Shown in pieces: positions 7,616-16,275 of a DNA stretch of 64,000 nt. The stretch is from Ferrimonas marina (GTDB taxonomy: Bacteria; Pseudomonadota; Gammaproteobacteria; Enterobacterales; Shewanellaceae): assembly GCF_900129905.1 (NCBI RefSeq), contig NZ_FQXG01000005.1, positions 115,594-179,593 on the forward strand. The letters are read 5' to 3'. Both the position numbers and the translations under genes were made by a program. The notes beneath the pieces are model-generated. The model was given only the letters and a program-made list of their open reading frames with translations. It had not been told where the DNA came from and did no database searches. Position 1 is the stretch's first letter. The number at the start of each line of letters is the position of its first letter.

Positions 7616-9817
7616 TTAGAAGTTGTGGTACTTGTCGATACCGAAGCTCTTGCCCATGTCGTGACAGGTGGCGCAAGACTCACCGGTGCCGGTCATGTAC
7701 CAGGTATCATCCGCGGTGATGTTCAGCTCACCACCGTTTTGCTCCATGTGGCTGACCGCTGCGTTACCGCTGTGGCAAGCCACGCAGTTGGCAGTGACCG
7801 GCGAGCTCATCACACCAGAGGCCATCTCTTCATTGAAAGCCTTGGACTTGATGTACTGGTTCGGGATAGCCGCCAGGCTGACACCGCCGGCGTGGCAGAC
7901 CACACAGTTCTCGGCGTTCAGACGGGTCGCGGAGTTAGCAGTGATCTGCCACTCGGTACCAGTCACATTGCCTGCGTCATCCTTCACCTCGACCTCTTCC
8001 GACATGATGGCGCCGTTACCCCAGTGCCAGGAGTGAACCAGCGGCCCCAGACCCGGTCCGGTCATCTCAGCAATGTAGGCCTCGCCAGTGGGCTCGTAAC
8101 GAGCACAGTAAGCGCTGGTGGAGCGGATAAAGCCAGCCGCATTGGCTTCGGCGTCAGTGGCAAAGCTATCGACGCTCAGGCAACGCTTACCACCACGGTC
8201 CATACCGTTGTTGTGACAGGCAACACAGCCGGTCACATCCAGGGCGTAGGCGCCGTGCTTGTGGTAGTTGGTAAGGTCGTTGTGACAGGCGATACAGCTG
8301 CCTTCAGAGACCACATCCAGACGACGGGCGAAGTCAGTAGTGCTGTCGGAGGCCAGCATGTATACGTTGCTGAAACCGCTCAGACCCGCAGTGTACTTAC
8401 CATCATCATTGACGTACTTGCTGTCGATGAAATCAACGCGAGCGGATACAGTCAGACCCGGGTGGTAACCCTGGAACGCGGTATCACCGTAGACAGTAGC
8501 ACCGTCCTTGGTGGCACCCGGACCATGACAGAAGGTCTTGGTACCGTCGTCATTGTAGGTGGCATCGTAGAAGTTATGGCTGCCAGCACGGGCCACCAGG
8601 GAGTCGTTGTGGTAACCGTGGATGTAGGAGCCAGCGTAATCCAGCAAGGTGCCGCCGTAATCGGTCAGGTTGTCGTGGATGTTGATGATCTCAGAACCAG
8701 CCACATCCCCTGCCGGGCCCTTGTACAGGGTCAGGGTAGAACAGTAACCACCGGGGCTAGCAGCGACGCCAGAATCCGGATTGGAGCTATTGATATCGAA
8801 ATTCGGACCAGTATAGGTGGCATCGTACTTGATATCAGACAGGGCAATCCAGTAGTCGGCAAACACCGCCTGACGCTCAGTCAGGGCGACTTTATTGGCG
8901 TGCAGTTCACGCACATCGTTGCCGCCAGTGCTCGGTGCAATCGGGCCAACCGGCGCGCCACCGTTGTCGTGACAATCGATACAACCCGGGCCCACGATGC
9001 TGGTGTTCACCGGCGCCGCATCAGCGTGACAGGTGTAGCAGTTGGTGACCTGGAAGTCTCTGCCGAACTTCTGGTGGTTAACGTGACCAATCTTGGACAG
9101 GGTATTGGTGGCGTAACCGCCATCGTCCTCGGCACGGGAAACGTTGCCGTGACAAACCATACAACCGGCGACAAAGTCGACGCCGCCTTCCATGTCATTG
9201 GCGGTGTAGCTGGGGTGACGGAAACCTGAAGTGGCGTAGTCGGTGTGGCAGGCGTAACAGGACTCGGTGGAGCTGGTGTGAATCGTGTCGGCCTTGTTCA
9301 CCACCATCGGCATGGAGCGGGCGATCGCCGCTTCACCGCCACCGGCACGCAACCAGACGATCCCTTCCAGATCGGCGGTGACATTCGCCATCGGCATCAC
9401 GAAGGTGTACAGACCATCTTCGTTCATCTCCAGGCTGGCGCCTTCGACATTGTCTTCGCTGCCCAGCACAAAGGTGCCATAGCCGCCGTGCTCACCCTCG
9501 CCGCTGCGGCTGAGGATCACACCACGCTCGGTCTGCACTGCAAACTTGGCTTCCGCCTTGTCCAGACCCTCAATCAGCAGGCCTTCGGCGTCTGTGGCTT
9601 CAAATTCGTAGGTCAGCACACCATCTTCAATGGCGTAGCTGATCACATTCAGGTAGGTCGCATCAGAGCTTTCCACCATCGGCGGCACGTAACCCGGGCC
9701 ACCTGGCCCCGGCGGTCCCGGTTCGCCCGGTGCGCCATCTTTGCCGTCATCCCCACTACAGCCTGTCACCCCCACCGTGGCGGCGACCAATAAGGCCAGG
9801 TAAGTCTTCTTGTTCAT
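7616..9817 (-). CDS. OmcA/MtrC-family multiheme c-type cytochrome lipoprotein, nine hemes (paralogue 2)
   Basis: A 733-residue relative of paralogue 1, its closest match in the window. The lipobox is VTGC; the collagen-like stretch GKDGAPGEPGPPGPGGPG follows. The first heme cluster has CYACH, CMVCH, CYTCH and CIDCH; the second has CIACH, CVACH, CVVCH, CVACH and CATCH, so again nine. Between hemes 6 and 7 there is an insertion of about 45 residues carrying two extra cysteines (KRCLS and AYCAR), absent from paralogues 1 and 4, which might form a disulfide. The start is uncertain: ATG at 9815-9817 (used here) or 9824-9826. Cell-surface location is inferred from family and lipobox. Confidence 0.92.
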   Translation of the reverse strand: MNKKTYLALLVAATVGVTGCSGDDGKDGAPGEPGPPGPGGPGYVPPMVESSDATYLNVISYAIEDGVLTYEFEATDAEGLLIEGLDKAEAKFAVQTERGVILSRSGEGEHGGYGTFVLGSEDNVEGASLEMNEDGLYTFVMPMANVTADLEGIVWLRAGGGEAAIARSMPMVVNKADTIHTSSTESCYACHTDYATSGFRHPSYTANDMEGGVDFVAGCMVCHGNVSRAEDDGGYATNTLSKIGHVNHQKFGRDFQVTNCYTCHADAAPVNTSIVGPGCIDCHDNGGAPVGPIAPSTGGNDVRELHANKVALTERQAVFADYWIALSDIKYDATYTGPNFDINSSNPDSGVAASPGGYCSTLTLYKGPAGDVAGSEIINIHDNLTDYGGTLLDYAGSYIHGYHNDSLVARAGSHNFYDATYNDDGTKTFCHGPGATKDGATVYGDTAFQGYHPGLTVSARVDFIDSKYVNDDGKYTAGLSGFSNVYMLASDSTTDFARRLDVVSEGSCIACHNDLTNYHKHGAYALDVTGCVACHNNGMDRGGKRCLSVDSFATDAEANAAGFIRSTSAYCARYEPTGEAYIAEMTGPGLGPLVHSWHWGNGAIMSEEVEVKDDAGNVTGTEWQITANSATRLNAENCVVCHAGGVSLAAIPNQYIKSKAFNEEMASGVMSSPVTANCVACHSGNAAVSHMEQNGGELNITADDTWYMTGTGESCATCHDMGKSFGIDKYHNF

Positions 9818-9829
9818 AATCTTCATCAC

Positions 9830-9925
9830 TCCCAACAATTTTCGGATACATATCAACGTGAATCCGCCACATCACGTTAACCAACCCCCCCATTGAAAAA
9901 GTGGGGAGAGATCACCAAAACCGGG
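9830..9925 (-). promoter_or_regulatory. Conserved 5' region shared by cytochrome paralogues 1 and 2 (copy 2)
   Basis: This is the counterpart of 7248-7345, with TCATCACTCCCAACA, TCGGATACA, ATCCGCCACA, a CCCC...GGGG hairpin at about 9885-9907, and AGATCACCAA in the same order and spacing. The remaining bases to 10135 contain no gene I can support. Confidence 0.55.
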
Positions 9926-10135
9926 GGTTCTGAGCAGTAAGGATGTTTGGCCAAAAAATGAGGAAAAAGCATCCAATTGTCAGGCAAAGCTGCCAGCTGA
10001 CATTCACAAGATGCGTCTTGAGGGCATCGATGCCGATGAACCGGATCTACGGGCGAGCCTGCAATTCCCAGAGTCACAATTGAGTCGATCGCGAGGTGAA
10101 ATGCTGAAGCGGATTTGGGCCAGATGGGAAGAGAG

Positions 10136-10159
10136 AAGAAAGGCACCCGGGGGTGCCTT
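10136..10159 (-). terminator. Terminator of cytochrome paralogue 3
   Basis: AAGGCACCC-GG-GGGTGCCTT stem. The A run before it is interrupted (GAAGAAA), so the T tract on the minus strand is weaker than for the sister genes. Confidence 0.75.
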
Positions 10160-10214
10160 GATTTGCAGGGAGGGCCGCCGCTGGGGCGGCCTTAGGTTGC
10201 ACTTCTATGCGTGG

Positions 10215-12227
10215 TTAGAAGTTGTGGTACATGTCGATACCGAAGGTCTTGCCTTCCGCGTGACAAACAGCACAGGACTCGCTCGGTACAGCGTCGTACC
10301 AATTGATACCCATGGCTTCCAGCTCGGCAATAGAGGCATCGATCTCACCACCGTTCTGCACCATGTGGTTCAGCGCAGCGTCGTCGTAGTGACAGGCGAA
10401 ACAGTTGGCAGTGATCGGGCTGGCCAACATGTCGGTGTCACCATTGTGGAAGGAACGAGCACGCATGTACTGGTTCGGGATGGCGAACAGGTCAACACCG
10501 TCGGCGTGACAGGCTACGCAGTTCTCCGCGTTCAGCTGAGCAGCAGAGTTCTGGACATACACCTCGTACTCGTTACCGTTGCGGTCGGTCTCCATCACGG
10601 AGCCACGAACGTTGGCCTTACCCCAGTGGGAACCGTGCACCATCGGGCCGTAACCCGGCCCGTTGCCGGCGGTCCAACCGGTTTGTTCACCAGTGGTGCT
10701 GTCGGTCAGCGCGTAGAAGCCGGCTTTTTCTGCGAAGGCGGCAGTCACGAAGGCATCCACCGGCAGGGTCCAGCGGCTGTTACGGTTTTGGCCGTTGTTG
10801 TGACAGGCGACACAGCCCAGACCACCGTCGGCGTAGGCACCGTTCTTGTGGTAGTTGCTTTCGCTGGTGTGACAGGTAGTACAGCTGGTGTCATGCACAG
10901 ACAGGCGACGGTCCCACTTGGTGCCATCGGCGTTGTCGGAGTGGGCATGCAGGGTCACACCGGTGTAGCCAGCGTCCACACCTTCATTGAAGGTAATGCG
11001 GGTGCTTGCCATGTAGGTGGCGTCCGGGAACTCGACCATGTTGGTGAAACACATCTTGTATGCGCCATCAACGTAGGAGCTGTTGTAGCTGTTGGTGGAG
11101 CGACCCAGGATGGAAGAGTTCTTGTAGCCATGCAGGTAAGCACCGGCGTAAGAAACGGTGCCAGCTTCCTTCAACGCTTCCAGATCCTGTTTCTCTTCCC
11201 CTTTGAACAGAGTCAGAGTGGAGCAGTAACCTTCCTCGGTCATAACCGGCGCGGTAACCGATGAGGTGTACTCGGCGCGCAGCTGCTGGTTCTTAGCGAT
11301 GGTGATACCGGTAGCCTTATCGGCCGCATTAGCGTGCAGTTCACGCATATCGGCGTTCATCGGCATCGGCTGCTCAGACAGGGAGCTGGTGTGACAATCC
11401 ACACAACCCGGACCACCGAAGGAGACGTTGATCGGCGCTTCTTCGTGACAGGCGTAACAGTTGGTCGGGGCGAAGTCCTTCTCAAACTTCTGGTGGTTCA
11501 CGTGACCAATCTTCTGCAGGGTGTTGGCGGCATAACCGCCCTGCTCATCTGCGCTGGATACGTTGTTGTGGCAGACCAGGCAACCGGCAACAAAATCCAC
11601 ATCACCATTCATGTCCACCGCAGTGTAGCTGGGGTGCTTCAGGCTGGAGGTGGCGTAATCCACGTGACAGGAGTAGCAGGTCTCGGTGCTGGAGGTGTGC
11701 ACCATCTCCGGCTTGGTCACGATCAGCGGTTGAGTGCGAGCAATCGCCGCTTCACCACCACCGACACGCAGCCACAGGATACCGGCATCGTCCGCCGCTA
11801 CGGCGGCCATCGGGTAAACGAAGGTGTACAGGCCGTCTTCGTCCATCTCCAGGGAAGCGCCTTCGGCATTGCTGTCACCGCCCAGGGTGTAGGTGCCGTA
11901 GCCACCAATCTCACCGTCGCGGTTCAGTACGATGCCGCGATCGGTTTGAGCAGCAAACTTCACCTCAGCGCGGTCCAGCCCTTCAACCAGGTAGCCGTCT
12001 GCATCGGTGATCTCGAATTCCAGGGTCACCTGACCCTCTTCGATGGCGTAGTGCAGCACCTCCAGGTTGGTTACCTCAGCGCTGTCCACCATCGGCGGTA
12101 CGTAGCCAGGGCCCTGCGGGCCTTCCGGGCCATCGGCACCATCTTGGCCATCTTTGCCATCACTACACCCGGCCAGTGCCACCGCCGCGGCGACGGACAT
12201 AGCCAGATAGGTCTTCTTATTCATCAT
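10215..12227 (-). CDS. OmcA/MtrC-family multiheme c-type cytochrome lipoprotein, nine hemes (paralogue 3)
   Basis: About 670 residues. The lipobox is LAGC, followed by collagen-like triplets (GKDGQDGADGPEGPQGPG). The first heme cluster has CYSCH, CLVCH, CYACH and CVDCH; the second has CTTCH, CVACH, CVACH, CFACH and CAVCH. The GYC and MCF cysteines of domain III are kept. The start lies in four consecutive ATG codons (12222-12233) after GGAG; I chose the one about 8 bases from it. An insertion of about 45 residues between hemes 6 and 7 parallels that of paralogue 2 but lacks its cysteines. It has its own terminator, so it is probably transcribed singly. Confidence 0.92.
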   Translation of the reverse strand: MMNKKTYLAMSVAAAVALAGCSDGKDGQDGADGPEGPQGPGYVPPMVDSAEVTNLEVLHYAIEEGQVTLEFEITDADGYLVEGLDRAEVKFAAQTDRGIVLNRDGEIGGYGTYTLGGDSNAEGASLEMDEDGLYTFVYPMAAVAADDAGILWLRVGGGEAAIARTQPLIVTKPEMVHTSSTETCYSCHVDYATSSLKHPSYTAVDMNGDVDFVAGCLVCHNNVSSADEQGGYAANTLQKIGHVNHQKFEKDFAPTNCYACHEEAPINVSFGGPGCVDCHTSSLSEQPMPMNADMRELHANAADKATGITIAKNQQLRAEYTSSVTAPVMTEEGYCSTLTLFKGEEKQDLEALKEAGTVSYAGAYLHGYKNSSILGRSTNSYNSSYVDGAYKMCFTNMVEFPDATYMASTRITFNEGVDAGYTGVTLHAHSDNADGTKWDRRLSVHDTSCTTCHTSESNYHKNGAYADGGLGCVACHNNGQNRNSRWTLPVDAFVTAAFAEKAGFYALTDSTTGEQTGWTAGNGPGYGPMVHGSHWGKANVRGSVMETDRNGNEYEVYVQNSAAQLNAENCVACHADGVDLFAIPNQYMRARSFHNGDTDMLASPITANCFACHYDDAALNHMVQNGGEIDASIAELEAMGINWYDAVPSESCAVCHAEGKTFGIDMYHNF

Positions 12228-12233
12228 CATCAT

Positions 12234-12610
12234 CACTCCAACAATCTCTTTCTGAGAAAGATGCGAACATCTCGCCCAAGCAAGGTATCGGGTGATAAAG
12301 CACTGAAAATTGAATTGCCTCACCTATTTTTCACCGCGCCAGCAGTAACCAAGCTCAGCGCGCCCAGCCTCAAGAGGACGAACAAAAAACCAAAGAAAAC
12401 CGCATCGACAGAAGAAAGCCCCACCCAGGACGGCCCAGGCAGAGCTCGGAGACTGATTAATGACTTGTAAATTTCAGTTGGCGAAATTTAATCTTGCAGC
12501 GGGCCGAATGGCGAAGGATTTTATTCAGACCAAGGTAGCCAAGTTGTTATTTTTAAACTGGAAAATTTAGTAAAGGCAGAACCTGTGTCGCTACCGGGAT
12601 CGCGCAGACA
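12234..12610 (-). promoter_or_regulatory. Gene-free 5' region of cytochrome paralogue 3
   Basis: The stretch holds the untranslated leader and presumed promoter of paralogue 3. It includes an imperfect inverted repeat TTCAGTTGGCGAAATTTAA near 12473 and AT-rich sequence around 12540-12570. No ORF with a believable ribosome-binding site is seen. It does not share the conserved block found before paralogues 1 and 2. Confidence 0.3.
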
Positions 12611-12636
12611 ATAAAAAAGGCACCCTAGGGTGCCTT
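12611..12636 (-). terminator. Terminator of cytochrome paralogue 4
   Basis: AAGGCACCC-TA-GGGTGCCTT stem flanked by A6 and T4, 25 bases past the stop codon of the gene at 12661. Confidence 0.9.
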
Positions 12637-12660
12637 TTCAGTTCGAAGCGAATTCGATGC

Positions 12661-14622
12661 TTAGCGCTCGAACACGTGGTACTTGTCGATGCCGTGGGAC
12701 TTGCCCATGTCGTGACAGGTAGCACAGGACTCAGCGGTGGACTGGGTGAACCAGTTGCCATCGTCGCCTTTGCCCTTCTCGGCGCTGATGGTACCGCCGT
12801 TGCGCTCCATGTGGCCCAGGGCCGCGTCGCTGTTGTGGCAGGCAAAACAGTTGGCGGTGATCGGGCTGGCCATCTTGGTGTCATCACCGTCGTGGTAGGC
12901 CTTGGCACGGATGTACATGTTAGGGATGGCGCTCAGAGACAGGCTGGTGTCGTGACAGGCTACACAGTTGTCCGCGTTCAGGCTGGCCGCCGCATTGTGG
13001 ATCGGGTTGCCTTCTTCGTCGGTACCACCGGTCACGGTGTTGCCTTCACCCCAGTGCCAGCTGTGCACCATCGGACCGAAGCCCGGGGCGGTGTTCTTGG
13101 CGGAGCGATCCTGACCGTTGTTATGACACGCCACACAGGACTCGCCACCGTCGTTGTAGGAGCCGCTCTTGTGGTAGTTGGTCTCGTTGTTGTGACAGGT
13201 GGTGCAGCTGTCGGCAGTCACTGCCAGACGACGCTCGTACTCACCGGCCGGAACCAACACATCGGTATCCACCAGGGTCACCACATCGGAGTAGGAGGTA
13301 AAGGAGACACCAAACTTGTTGTCGTCGGACTCCCACTTGCGATCCTTGAAGGTCACGCGGGAGGAGGCCATCAGATCAGCCTGGGCGAAACCCTCTGCCA
13401 GGTAGGGGTGACAGTAGGCCACGGACAGGCCATCGGCCGCCTGCTGGCTGTCAGACACACCGTGCGGGCTCGGGCGGCCAACGATGGAGTTGTTGTGGTA
13501 GCCGTGGATGTAGGCACCCAGGTAGGCCAGCTCAACACCTTCCACATTGCCCTTGTACATGGCGTACAGGTCGGCTTTTTCCGGGGTCTCGCCAGTCACG
13601 TCGAACAGGGACACGTCAGTACAGTAGCCACCCACGTGGATGGTGTTGTCGTGCTCCATGGAGAAGTCCGGATCCCAGTACACAGCACTGGTCTCGGTGA
13701 CGTACTTGGCACGCAGGGTGGCACGATCACTTACGGCACTGTAGGCGCCGTGAGCTTCACGGTAGTCGATCTGCTCGTCGCTCATCACGTCGTAGCTCGG
13801 CTCGACCATGGCAACGGCGTGACACTCACGACAGGTGTCGTTGTTACCGTCCAGGTACACCGGCTCTGCGTGACAGGTAAAGCAGTTGGCCGAGGTGTAG
13901 TCCTTCTCGAAGGACAGGTGGTTGATGTGGCCAATCTTCTGCAGAGTGTTAGTAGCGTAGCCGCCCTGCTCGTCTGCACGGGAGACGTTGTTGTGGCACA
14001 CCAGACAGCCAGCAACGAAGTCCACCTCGCCGTCGGTATCGATGGCGGTGTAGCTGGCGTGGCGCAGGCTACCGGTGGCGTAGTCAACGTGGCAGGAGAA
14101 GCAGTTCTCGGTGGCGGTGGTGTGCACCGCTTCCGGCTTGGCCACAACCAGCGGCTGGGAGCGAGCGATGTCCGCTTCGCCGCCGCCGACGCGCAGCCAC
14201 AGGATACCTTCGTCGTTGGCTTCAACCGCCGGCATCGGGTAAGTAAAGGTGTACAGGCCATCTTCGTCCATCTGCAGGGACGCGCCGTCCACCGGCTCTT
14301 CGGCGTTCTGCTCGAAGGTGCCGTAGCCACCCAGTTCACCGTCGCGGTTCAGCACGATGCCCTTGTCGGTGTTAGCAGCAAATTTTACTTCCGCCTTATC
14401 CAGGCCACCCACCAGGTAGCCCTGGCCGTTGGTCACCTCGAACTCGATGGTCACTTGACCGTCTTCGATGGCGTAGTGCATCACATTGATGCCGGTGACA
14501 TCGGTACGGTTAACCAGGTTGCCGCCATCAGCGCCGTCGGAACCGTCCTTGCCATCATTACACCCGGTCAGGGCCATGGCAGAGGCCATGGCGAGCGCCA
14601 GGTAGGTTTTGTTGTTCATCAT
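12661..14622 (-). CDS. OmcA/MtrC-family multiheme c-type cytochrome lipoprotein, nine hemes (paralogue 4)
   Basis: About 653 residues. The lipobox is LTGC; the collagen-like stretch is shorter than in the sisters (GKDGSDGADGG). First heme cluster: CFSCH, CLVCH, CFTCH, CRECH. Second cluster: CTTCH, CVACH, CVACH, CFACH, CATCH. The C-terminus GIDKYHVFER is four residues past the conserved His. The start is in four consecutive ATG codons (14617-14628) after GAGAG; the one at 14620-14622 has the best spacing. It is the paralogue nearest the nrfBCD-like operon but is separated from it by a terminator. Confidence 0.92.
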   Translation of the reverse strand: MMNNKTYLALAMASAMALTGCNDGKDGSDGADGGNLVNRTDVTGINVMHYAIEDGQVTIEFEVTNGQGYLVGGLDKAEVKFAANTDKGIVLNRDGELGGYGTFEQNAEEPVDGASLQMDEDGLYTFTYPMPAVEANDEGILWLRVGGGEADIARSQPLVVAKPEAVHTTATENCFSCHVDYATGSLRHASYTAIDTDGEVDFVAGCLVCHNNVSRADEQGGYATNTLQKIGHINHLSFEKDYTSANCFTCHAEPVYLDGNNDTCRECHAVAMVEPSYDVMSDEQIDYREAHGAYSAVSDRATLRAKYVTETSAVYWDPDFSMEHDNTIHVGGYCTDVSLFDVTGETPEKADLYAMYKGNVEGVELAYLGAYIHGYHNNSIVGRPSPHGVSDSQQAADGLSVAYCHPYLAEGFAQADLMASSRVTFKDRKWESDDNKFGVSFTSYSDVVTLVDTDVLVPAGEYERRLAVTADSCTTCHNNETNYHKSGSYNDGGESCVACHNNGQDRSAKNTAPGFGPMVHSWHWGEGNTVTGGTDEEGNPIHNAAASLNADNCVACHDTSLSLSAIPNMYIRAKAYHDGDDTKMASPITANCFACHNSDAALGHMERNGGTISAEKGKGDDGNWFTQSTAESCATCHDMGKSHGIDKYHVFER

Positions 14623-14640
14623 CATCATCACTCTCAACAT

Positions 14641-14873
14641 TTCAGGTGCGAGAATTCTCCCTCACGCAATAAGGGTACTCAGAAACTGCATTCAAAACGT
14701 TGAGAGGGTTCACCATTAATCTGCTCTTTTGCGGGGAAATATTGACCTTCCTCTAACTCTTGACCGGTACAGGGTGATGCATCCTGAATACCAGTTATTT
14801 GGCCATAGATCAGACTGCCAACCTGTTATCATCATTGCCCTTACCCACCACCGTTTTTGCCAACATTGGCAAC
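14641..14873 (-). promoter_or_regulatory. Gene-free 5' region of cytochrome paralogue 4
   Basis: These bases lie between the start of paralogue 4 and the terminator of the tetraheme gene and should hold its promoter. No clear -35/-10 pair, FNR or CRP site stands out by eye, and no ORF here is convincing. Confidence 0.3.
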
Positions 14874-14905
14874 AAAAAAAAGCCATGGCTTGCGCCATGG
14901 CTTTT
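14874..14905 (-). terminator. Terminator of the nrfBCD-tetraheme operon
   Basis: AGCCATGGC-TTGC-GCCATGGCT forms a nine-pair stem with an eight-A run giving T8 on the minus strand, 70 bases past the tetraheme cytochrome stop codon. Confidence 0.9.
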
Positions 14906-14974
14906 GCTGGCCTTACGGCCCTTCGTGAGGTTTGCGTCCTTGCAATGAGCTTCCCTTAAATCGTTACTGCCGGC

Positions 14975-15268
14975 TCAGTGGCAGTCAGCACAGGTGCTGC
15001 TGGCATCGTCGTCAGCATCGTGAGTAATGTGACAGTCGGTGCACTCCAGCATGCCGTCATGGTCGACGTGGATCTGGGTCAGATCCGCCAGGCCACCGTG
15101 ACAATCGATGCAGGTCTGGTTTTCGTATGCCATGTCGGAAGACGGGGCGCCATCCTGGTGACAGGCTTCACAGCCAGCCATGTCGGTATGAGTGTCGGCG
15201 ACAGAGGCTGCCCAGGCAGACAGGGGCAACATCATGGCGGCAACGAAGGCAATACGCTTCTTCATCAT
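14975..15268 (-). CDS. cctA: Small periplasmic tetraheme cytochrome c (CctA/STC-like)
   Basis: A 97-residue protein with a cleavable signal peptide (MMKKRIAFVAAMMLPLSAWA) and four CXXCH motifs: CEACH, CIDCH, CTDCH and CADCH. The spacing and the segments GCEACHQDGAPS, C.DCHG.L, H..HDG.L.C.DCH..H match Shewanella small tetraheme cytochrome and the heme domain of its fumarate reductase. These shuttle electrons across the periplasm from inner-membrane quinol dehydrogenases. The chain stops directly at the last CADCH, lacking the roughly 15-residue tail of STC. It lies 44 bases downstream of the nrfD-like gene and probably belongs to the same operon. Confidence 0.88.
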   Translation of the reverse strand: MMKKRIAFVAAMMLPLSAWAASVADTHTDMAGCEACHQDGAPSSDMAYENQTCIDCHGGLADLTQIHVDHDGMLECTDCHITHDADDDASSTCADCH

Positions 15269-15312
15269 TCAATCCTTAATCAAGCTCAATCGTTATTGGT
15301 ATTGGTTTTCTA

Positions 15313-16275
15313 TTAGATGGCGGTCATCTGGCCGGCATAGAGAATGAAGTGGCGCAAGGCAAACACGCCGGTCAAACTCAGGATGCACAGGGTGGCGACG
15401 AACTCCGGACGGTGGGTCAGCGCCTTGGGCGAGAACCACTGCAGCAGCCAGGGCAGGATCATCCCGCACATCACCACACCACCCCAGAACACGTAGCCCC
15501 AGAAGTCACCCATCAGGGCCACCCGAGCTGCCTCACCGCTGACACCGCCGGCAAAGACCAGGCCCAGGAAGAAGGCCACCAGCAGGAACACCTCGGTCAT
15601 CAGCACCGGCTTCTCGACCTTATGGACAAAGTGGATGTCGCCACTGTCCGCCGGCTCCTTGAAGCACAGCATGCTGAACAGCATGGTGGCTGCGGCACCG
15701 GAGGAGGCACCGGAAACCAGGAACAGGATCGGCAGTACCGGGTTGTTAAAGATGGGGAACGCCTTCAGTGCCGACAGCAGGAAGCCGGTATAGGCACCCA
15801 CCGCAATGGCCAGGAAGATCATCGAGCTTTGCAACGGCTTCTCGAAGCGCTTGATCAGGTCAAACACGGTGCCCACCAGGGCAAAGCGTTGGCCAATCGG
15901 CTTCAGAGGCTCGTGGAAGACCGCAACCAGGAAGATGAACATCAGCATGATGTAGACGGACAGCAGCATCACGCCCCAGAACATCACCGAGGTGGGGTTC
16001 CAGTAGATCATCATCTTCCAGAACTCGAGAGGCTTGGTCAGGTCGATGATCAGAATGCCCAGACCGATGATCACCGCGATGGGTGCGATCAGTGCCATCC
16101 CCTTGACGATGCCACTCTGGTGAGCCGGCAGGCCCTTGTACTCGCGGTACATCTTGGTGGCGATGCCGATCAGGATGGAGCCCGCGGACACACCTGCCAG
16201 GAACAGATAGATAGCGATGGGCCAGGGCCACACCATGGTTTCAAAATGCAGTGCAGCAGAGATTGCATTGTCCAT
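15313..16275 (-). CDS. nrfD: NrfD-family integral membrane quinol dehydrogenase subunit
   Basis: A 320-residue, mostly hydrophobic protein of the NrfD/PsrC family with about eight transmembrane helices. The first includes WPWPIAIYLFLAGVSAGSI, the typical family opening that helps form the quinol site; HFILYAGQ near the C-terminus is also typical. It should oxidise menaquinol and pass electrons to the Fe-S protein encoded just upstream. Its ATG overlaps the nrfC-like stop by one base (TGATG), showing translational coupling. Polysulfide reductase PsrC is the main alternative name; the NrfB and NrfC neighbours favour NrfD. Confidence 0.88.
   Translation of the reverse strand: MDNAISAALHFETMVWPWPIAIYLFLAGVSAGSILIGIATKMYREYKGLPAHQSGIVKGMALIAPIAVIIGLGILIIDLTKPLEFWKMMIYWNPTSVMFWGVMLLSVYIMLMFIFLVAVFHEPLKPIGQRFALVGTVFDLIKRFEKPLQSSMIFLAIAVGAYTGFLLSALKAFPIFNNPVLPILFLVSGASSGAAATMLFSMLCFKEPADSGDIHFVHKVEKPVLMTEVFLLVAFFLGLVFAGGVSGEAARVALMGDFWGYVFWGGVVMCGMILPWLLQWFSPKALTHRPEFVATLCILSLTGVFALRHFILYAGQMTAI

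Noticed and set aside
10011..11264. Plus-strand ORF starting in the gap before cytochrome paralogue 3 (MRLEGIDADEPDL...)
   Set aside because: The first 45 codons look protein-like, but it passes through a terminator and continues antisense to the cytochrome gene; no ribosome-binding site was seen.
5715..14703. Very long plus-strand ORFs (up to 675 codons) across the cytochrome genes, for example 5715-7220, 7625-9229, 11334-12470 and 12676-14703
   Set aside because: They are antisense to genes with clear heme motifs, signal peptides and ribosome-binding sites. Their translations are Val/Gly/His-rich without domains, the usual product of reading high-GC genes backwards.
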